DNA from: Collimonas silvisoli
GTDB lineage: Bacteria; Pseudomonadota; Gammaproteobacteria; Burkholderiales; Burkholderiaceae_D
Direction: 5' to 3'
NCBI RefSeq assembly: GCF_018305005.1
Contig: NZ_JAGQEG010000013.1
Span: 1-64,000, forward strand
DNA: 64,000 bases
This document shows positions 60,111-64,000 of the stretch, in pieces (positions within the stretch are counted from its first letter, which is position 1; every line of letters starts with the position of its first letter). The position numbers were made by a program, and so were the translations under genes. The notes beneath the pieces were generated by a model. It ran no database searches. It was not told the origin of the DNA and worked only from the letters and a program-made list of their open reading frames with translations.

Positions 60111-61259
60111 ATGAAGATCACCAAGCTGACCACTTACGTCGTACCGCCGCGTTGGTGCTTTCTGAAGATAGAAACCGACGAAGGCGTGGTCGGTTGGGGT
60201 GAACCGGTCGTCGAGGGCCGCGTGCATAGCGTGGTGGCGGCCGTCGAGGAGCTGTCCGATTACCTGATCGGCAAGGATCCGCGCCATATCGAAGACCATT
60301 GGACCGTGCTGTATCGCGGCGGCTTTTATCGCGGCGGCGCGATTCACATGAGCGCATTGGCCGGCATCGACCAGGCGCTATGGGATATCAAAGGCAAGGC
60401 GCTCGGGGTCTCGGTCAGCCAGTTGCTGGGCGGCCCGGTGCGCGACAGCATCCGCGTCTATTCCTGGATCGGCGGCGATCGCCCGGCCGATACTGCGGCA
60501 GCGGCCAAGGACGCCGTGGCGCGCGGCTTCACCGCAGTGAAGATGAATGGCACCGAAGAACTGCAGTTCGTCGATTCCTATGAAAAGGTAGAAGCGACGC
60601 TGGCCAACGTTGCCGCAGTGCGCGCTGCTGTCGGGCCGCATATCGGCATCGGCGTCGATTTTCACGGCCGGGTGCACAAGCCGATGGCGAAGATCCTGAT
60701 CAAGGAACTTGAGCAGTACAAGCTGATGTTCATCGAAGAACCGGTACTCAGCGAAAACTACGAAGCGCTGAAAGAGCTGGCGCCGCTGACCAGCACGCCG
60801 ATCGCACTGGGCGAACGGCTGTATTCGCGCTGGGACTTCAAACGCATCCTGAGCGAAGGTTATGTCGATATCATCCAGCCCGATGTCTCTCACGCCGGCG
60901 GCATCACCGAAACCCGCAAGATCGCTACCATGGCCGAAGCCTACGATGTGGCGGTGGCGTTGCACTGTCCGCTCGGTCCGATTGCCCTGGCCGCTTGCCT
61001 GCAGGTGGATGCGGTGTCGTATAACGCCTTCATCCAGGAGCAGAGCCTGGGCATCCATTACAACGAGAGCAACGATTTGCTCGACTACGTGAAGCAACCT
61101 GAGGTGTTTGCCTACGACAAGGGTTACGTGACCATTCCGCAGGGGCCTGGGCTGGGTATCGAAATCAACGAAGAATATGTCAAGGAACGGGCCGCTATCG
61201 GCCACCGCTGGCGCAACCCGATCTGGCGCCATAAAGACGGCAGCTTTGCCGAGTGGTAA
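60111..61259 (+). CDS. dgoD: D-galactonate dehydratase
   Basis: Enolase-superfamily enzyme that dehydrates D-galactonate to 2-dehydro-3-deoxygalactonate. From [15 protein letters not shown] it has 382 residues, the E. coli length. Magnesium ligands Asp183, Glu209 and Glu235 and catalytic His185 and His285 are at the canonical positions. AGGAG lies nine bases upstream. No galactonate permease follows; a terminator does. Confidence 0.97.
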   Translation: MKITKLTTYVVPPRWCFLKIETDEGVVGWGEPVVEGRVHSVVAAVEELSDYLIGKDPRHIEDHWTVLYRGGFYRGGAIHMSALAGIDQALWDIKGKALGVSVSQLLGGPVRDSIRVYSWIGGDRPADTAAAAKDAVARGFTAVKMNGTEELQFVDSYEKVEATLANVAAVRAAVGPHIGIGVDFHGRVHKPMAKILIKELEQYKLMFIEEPVLSENYEALKELAPLTSTPIALGERLYSRWDFKRILSEGYVDIIQPDVSHAGGITETRKIATMAEAYDVAVALHCPLGPIALAACLQVDAVSYNAFIQEQSLGIHYNESNDLLDYVKQPEVFAYDKGYVTIPQGPGLGIEINEEYVKERAAIGHRWRNPIWRHKDGSFAEW

Positions 61260-61291
61260 AGCACGGACGCATCGGCACTTGATGTCGCCTT

Positions 61292-61334
61292 AAAAAACAA
61301 ACCCCGGATGCGCTTCTGGCACATCCGGGGTTTT
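61292..61334. terminator. Bidirectional terminator between dgoD and fadD
   Basis: An eleven-bp stem AACCCCGGATG / CATCCGGGGTT with a run of six A on the left and four T on the right, so it can end both convergent transcripts. Confidence 0.88.
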
Positions 61335-61381
61335 CGCTTCAGAACTGTGGCGTCCGGCAAGATGCCACTTTCCTTTCAATC

Positions 61382-63076
61382 TCAGGCCGCTTGTTTTTGC
61401 TCGGCCGGTTTTTCGTCGCGTAATTCACGGCGCAAGATTTTTCCGACATTCGTCTTCGGCAAATCAGTGCGGAATTCGATATATTTCGGCCGCTTGTAGC
61501 CCGTCAACTGCTCACGGCAATAAGCCATCAGCTGCTCAGCCGTCAGCGACGGATCTTTGCGCACCACAAAAATTTTCACCACTTCACCGGCATGCTCATC
61601 CGGCACGCCGACACAGGCGCATTCCAGCACGCCGGGATGCTGCACCACCACGGCTTCGACTTCATTCGGATACACATTGAAGCCGGATACCAGGATCATG
61701 TCTTTCTTGCGATCGACAATCTTGGTGTAACCGCGGTCATCCATGACGCCGATATCGCCGGATTTGAAAAAGCCGTCGGCCGTCATGACCTTGGCGGTTT
61801 CATCGTCACGGTTCCAGTAACCGCGCATCACCTGCGGCCCGCGAATCGCGATTTCGCCAGGCTGGCCCAGTGGCACCGGATTCCCTGCATCGTCCAGAAT
61901 CGCGATCTCGGTCGACGGCAATGGCAGGCCGATGGTGCCGCTGTATTCAGTGATGGTGCATGGATTGGCGCTGGCGATAGGCGAGGTTTCCGACAAGCCG
62001 TAGCCTTCGATGATCGGGCAACCTGTGACTTCCTTCCATTTGTCCGCGACCACCTTTTGCACTGCCATGCCGCCGCCGACGCAGACCCGGTAACCGGAGA
62101 AATCCAGCTTGGCAAAATCGGGATGGTTCAACAAGGCGTTGTACAGCGTATTCACCGCCGGGAAAGTATTGATCTGGTACTTCGACATTTCCTTGATCAA
62201 ACCGGCGATGTCGCGCGGATTCGGAATCAGCAGATTCAAGGCGCCCTCGCGCATGCCGAGCAAGCTGCATACCGTCAATGCAAAGATGTGATACAGCGGC
62301 AAGGCGCAGACAAAAGCCAGTTGCTCGATTTTCGGACCGCTGGCCAAACCAGGCGAGAGCCAGGCTTCGGCCTGCAGCACGTTGGCCACCACGTTGCGAT
62401 GCGTCAGCGTTGCGCCTTTGGAGACGCCAGTGGTGCCGCCCGTATATTGCAGGAAAGCGACATCGTCCGGCGTCAGCGCCAGCGGCTTCAATTGCAGTGA
62501 AGACGCTTGCGACAATACGCTGTTGAATGGAACAGAACCTGGCAAAGAGAAATTCGGCACCATTTTCTTGACATGGCGCACCACCAGATTGACCAGCAAG
62601 CCTTTCACGCCCATCAGGTCGCCCATGCTGGCCACTACCACATGCTTGATCTTGGTCCGTGCGATGACTTGCTGCAAGGTAGTCGCGAAATTTTCCAGAA
62701 TGAAGATGGCTTCCGCGCCAGAATCGTTGAGCTGATGTTCAAGTTCACGCGGCGTGTATAAAGGATTGACGTTGACCACGGTATAACCGGCACGCAAAAT
62801 GGCGGCAATCGCTACCGGATATTGCAGGACGTTGGGCATCATGATGGCGACGCGCGCGCCCTTTTGCAGGCCCTTGCCTTGCAGCCAGGCGCCGACTTTG
62901 CGAGACAACTGGTCAACCTCGGCATAAGTCAGGGACTTACCCATGCAGGCATAGGCATTACGCGATGCATATTTCTGAAACGCTTCTTCCAGCAACTGCA
63001 CCAGGGACTGATATTGGGTGTAGTCAATCTCGGTGGCCACGCCTTCAGGATACGATTTGAGCCAAAATTTATCCAT
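61382..63076 (-). CDS. fadD: Long-chain fatty acid--CoA ligase
   Basis: AMP-forming acyl-CoA synthetase of 564 residues that activates imported fatty acids for beta-oxidation. The P-loop-like QYTGGTTGVSKGATLTH, the GYGLSETSP motif, the GDIGVMDDRGY adenylate site and the terminal catalytic-lysine region (PKTNVGKILRREL) are present. A second synthetase gene lies 94 bp upstream on the same strand, which suggests fatty-acid or aromatic-acid activation as a local theme. Confidence 0.94.
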   Translation of the reverse strand: MDKFWLKSYPEGVATEIDYTQYQSLVQLLEEAFQKYASRNAYACMGKSLTYAEVDQLSRKVGAWLQGKGLQKGARVAIMMPNVLQYPVAIAAILRAGYTVVNVNPLYTPRELEHQLNDSGAEAIFILENFATTLQQVIARTKIKHVVVASMGDLMGVKGLLVNLVVRHVKKMVPNFSLPGSVPFNSVLSQASSLQLKPLALTPDDVAFLQYTGGTTGVSKGATLTHRNVVANVLQAEAWLSPGLASGPKIEQLAFVCALPLYHIFALTVCSLLGMREGALNLLIPNPRDIAGLIKEMSKYQINTFPAVNTLYNALLNHPDFAKLDFSGYRVCVGGGMAVQKVVADKWKEVTGCPIIEGYGLSETSPIASANPCTITEYSGTIGLPLPSTEIAILDDAGNPVPLGQPGEIAIRGPQVMRGYWNRDDETAKVMTADGFFKSGDIGVMDDRGYTKIVDRKKDMILVSGFNVYPNEVEAVVVQHPGVLECACVGVPDEHAGEVVKIFVVRKDPSLTAEQLMAYCREQLTGYKRPKYIEFRTDLPKTNVGKILRRELRDEKPAEQKQAA

Positions 63077-63170
63077 GTTCTGCCTTTAGTCTCTGCTTGT
63101 TATAAATGCATTGTTTTTGGCTTGTTTCACTGAAGGAAAACACGCCGATAGGGGAGTCTTGCTGGATCCG

Positions 63171-64000
63171 CTAAAAAAGCACGGTTGTATTTTTTTGTTC
63201 TATCGCGATGCTATCGGGCAAAGCCTCCGCATGCAAGCGTTTTGATGCATATTTGAGCAAATCATCCACACTGAGCTGCATGTTGCGATGCAGTAAAACT
63301 TCTGCCCGCAAATGTTTGACGCCCTCCTCGTCCGGACTCCATTTCACCTGGACCACCGCCACCGCCGGATGCTCGAACAAGACCTCTTCGATCTGCCTTG
63401 GAAACACGCGCTGGCCGCCCCGTATCAACATATTACTCTTGCGGTCGATGATGGAAACAAAACCGTCTTCGTCGATGCTGGCAACGTCGCCGGTGGCGAA
63501 CCAACCGTCATGCAAACGCTCCGCACTTATTTTTCTGGCAATCAGATTCAATGCCGTGGCGTTATGTTCGGCGGCGCTGGGGTGACCCTGATCGTAAGCG
63601 GAGAACAGCTGCGGTCCGCGCACCCATAGTTCACCCAAGGTATCGCTGGGCAGCTCGGCGTCGGTATCCAGATCGACTACTTTCACTTCCGTATCCGGCA
63701 ATGGCACGCCGACCACTCCCGGATGGCGGCGCGCCGCCAGCGGCATCGCCAGCACCGCCGGCGATGCCTCGGTCAAACCGTAGGCTTCGACCAGGCGGCC
63801 GCGTGTCAGCTTTTCAAATTCTTCGCGGATTTCCTGCGGCAGCGGCGAACCACTGACGGCGCAGACCCGGATCGAGGCGAGGCCGTAGCGCCGCACACCT
63901 GGCGTATGCGCCAGTTCGCGCACCATGCGCGGCGTCGTCGGGAAATAGGTCGGCCGCATCTTCTTGACGGTCTTTAACAAGGGTTCCAGCTCCGCTCCCG
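63171..64000 (-). CDS. AMP-dependent acyl-CoA synthetase, 5' end beyond window
   Basis: C-terminal part of a class I adenylate-forming enzyme; the frame stays open to the right edge, so the N-terminus is outside. Visible are VEAYGLTEASP, the adenylate-binding GWFATGDVASIDEDGF and IIDRKSNMLIRGGQRVFPRQIEEVL. The last residues (SIAIEQKNTTVLF) lack the usual PKTxxGKxxR lysine motif, so the protein may be shortened at its C-terminus or catalytically altered. Substrate not recognised. Confidence 0.82.
   Translation of the reverse strand, partial: GAELEPLLKTVKKMRPTYFPTTPRMVRELAHTPGVRRYGLASIRVCAVSGSPLPQEIREEFEKLTRGRLVEAYGLTEASPAVLAMPLAARRHPGVVGVPLPDTEVKVVDLDTDAELPSDTLGELWVRGPQLFSAYDQGHPSAAEHNATALNLIARKISAERLHDGWFATGDVASIDEDGFVSIIDRKSNMLIRGGQRVFPRQIEEVLFEHPAVAVVQVKWSPDEEGVKHLRAEVLLHRNMQLSVDDLLKYASKRLHAEALPDSIAIEQKNTTVLF

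Overview
The window reads as a chromosomal, almost entirely core-genome segment of a betaproteobacterium of the order Burkholderiales, most likely Oxalobacteraceae (Collimonas/Herbaspirillum-like). This assignment is an inference from gene order (complete mraZ-to-ftsZ division and cell-wall cluster followed by lpxC and secA, dusB-fis-purH-ruvC, tyrS-dtd, rplM-rpsI-argC-bactofilin-erpA), from protein sequence character and from moderately high GC. Coding density is high, most genes lie on the minus strand, and I see no rRNA, tRNA, CRISPR, prophage or intact insertion sequence.

Layout. 1-5.8 kb: secA (cut by the window edge), a membrane-anchored M23 peptidase, a DUF721/DciA-like gene on the plus strand, lpxC and a peroxiredoxin. 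6.0-23.4 kb: the complete dcw cluster on the minus strand, transcribed mraZ-rsmH-ftsL-ftsI-murE-murF-mraY-murD-ftsW-murG-murC-ddl-ftsQ-ftsA-ftsZ, mostly with 4-bp ATGA overlaps, driven by a recognisable promoter covered by a phased array of MraZ boxes. 23.8-27.5 kb: ruvC, purH, fis, dusB. 27.6-32.1 kb: a small MITE-like element, a degenerate GGDEF protein and the tyrS-dtd-ybhB-phosphatase operon. 32.3-35.0 kb: a second M23 peptidase and anmK on the plus strand. 35.1-39.0 kb: erpA, a bactofilin, a coiled-coil DUF6776-type membrane protein, argC, rpsI and rplM. 39.2-41.5 kb: a candidate small RNA, an OsmC protein, coq7 and a DUF3025 gene.

41.5-46.3 kb is a nitrate-assimilation regulon: the ANTAR regulator nasT lies upstream of nrtA-nrtB-nrtD-cobA, and between them sit a sigma-54 promoter, two hexaloop hairpins and an intrinsic terminator that is mutually exclusive with the second hairpin. 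This is the architecture of ANTAR-controlled antitermination. 46.4-53.7 kb: pyrC, then a glutamate/aspartate uptake and catabolism block (gltL, gltK, gltJ, two paralogous binding proteins and gdhA) with three strong intercistronic hairpins. 54.0-57.4 kb: a LysR regulator, an Atm1-type ABC exporter and an acyl-CoA thioesterase. 57.4-61.3 kb: an IclR regulator divergent from dgoK-dgoA-dgoD (D-galactonate catabolism), with two palindromes beside a near-consensus promoter. 61.4-64 kb: fadD and a second, truncated acyl-CoA synthetase.

I do not see a dramatic new system. The strongest non-routine signals are the nasT/nrt leader, the MraZ box array, the candidate sRNA between rplM and osmC, the dgo operator palindromes, the intercistronic hairpins of the glt operon, the MITE-like element and the degenerate GGDEF protein.
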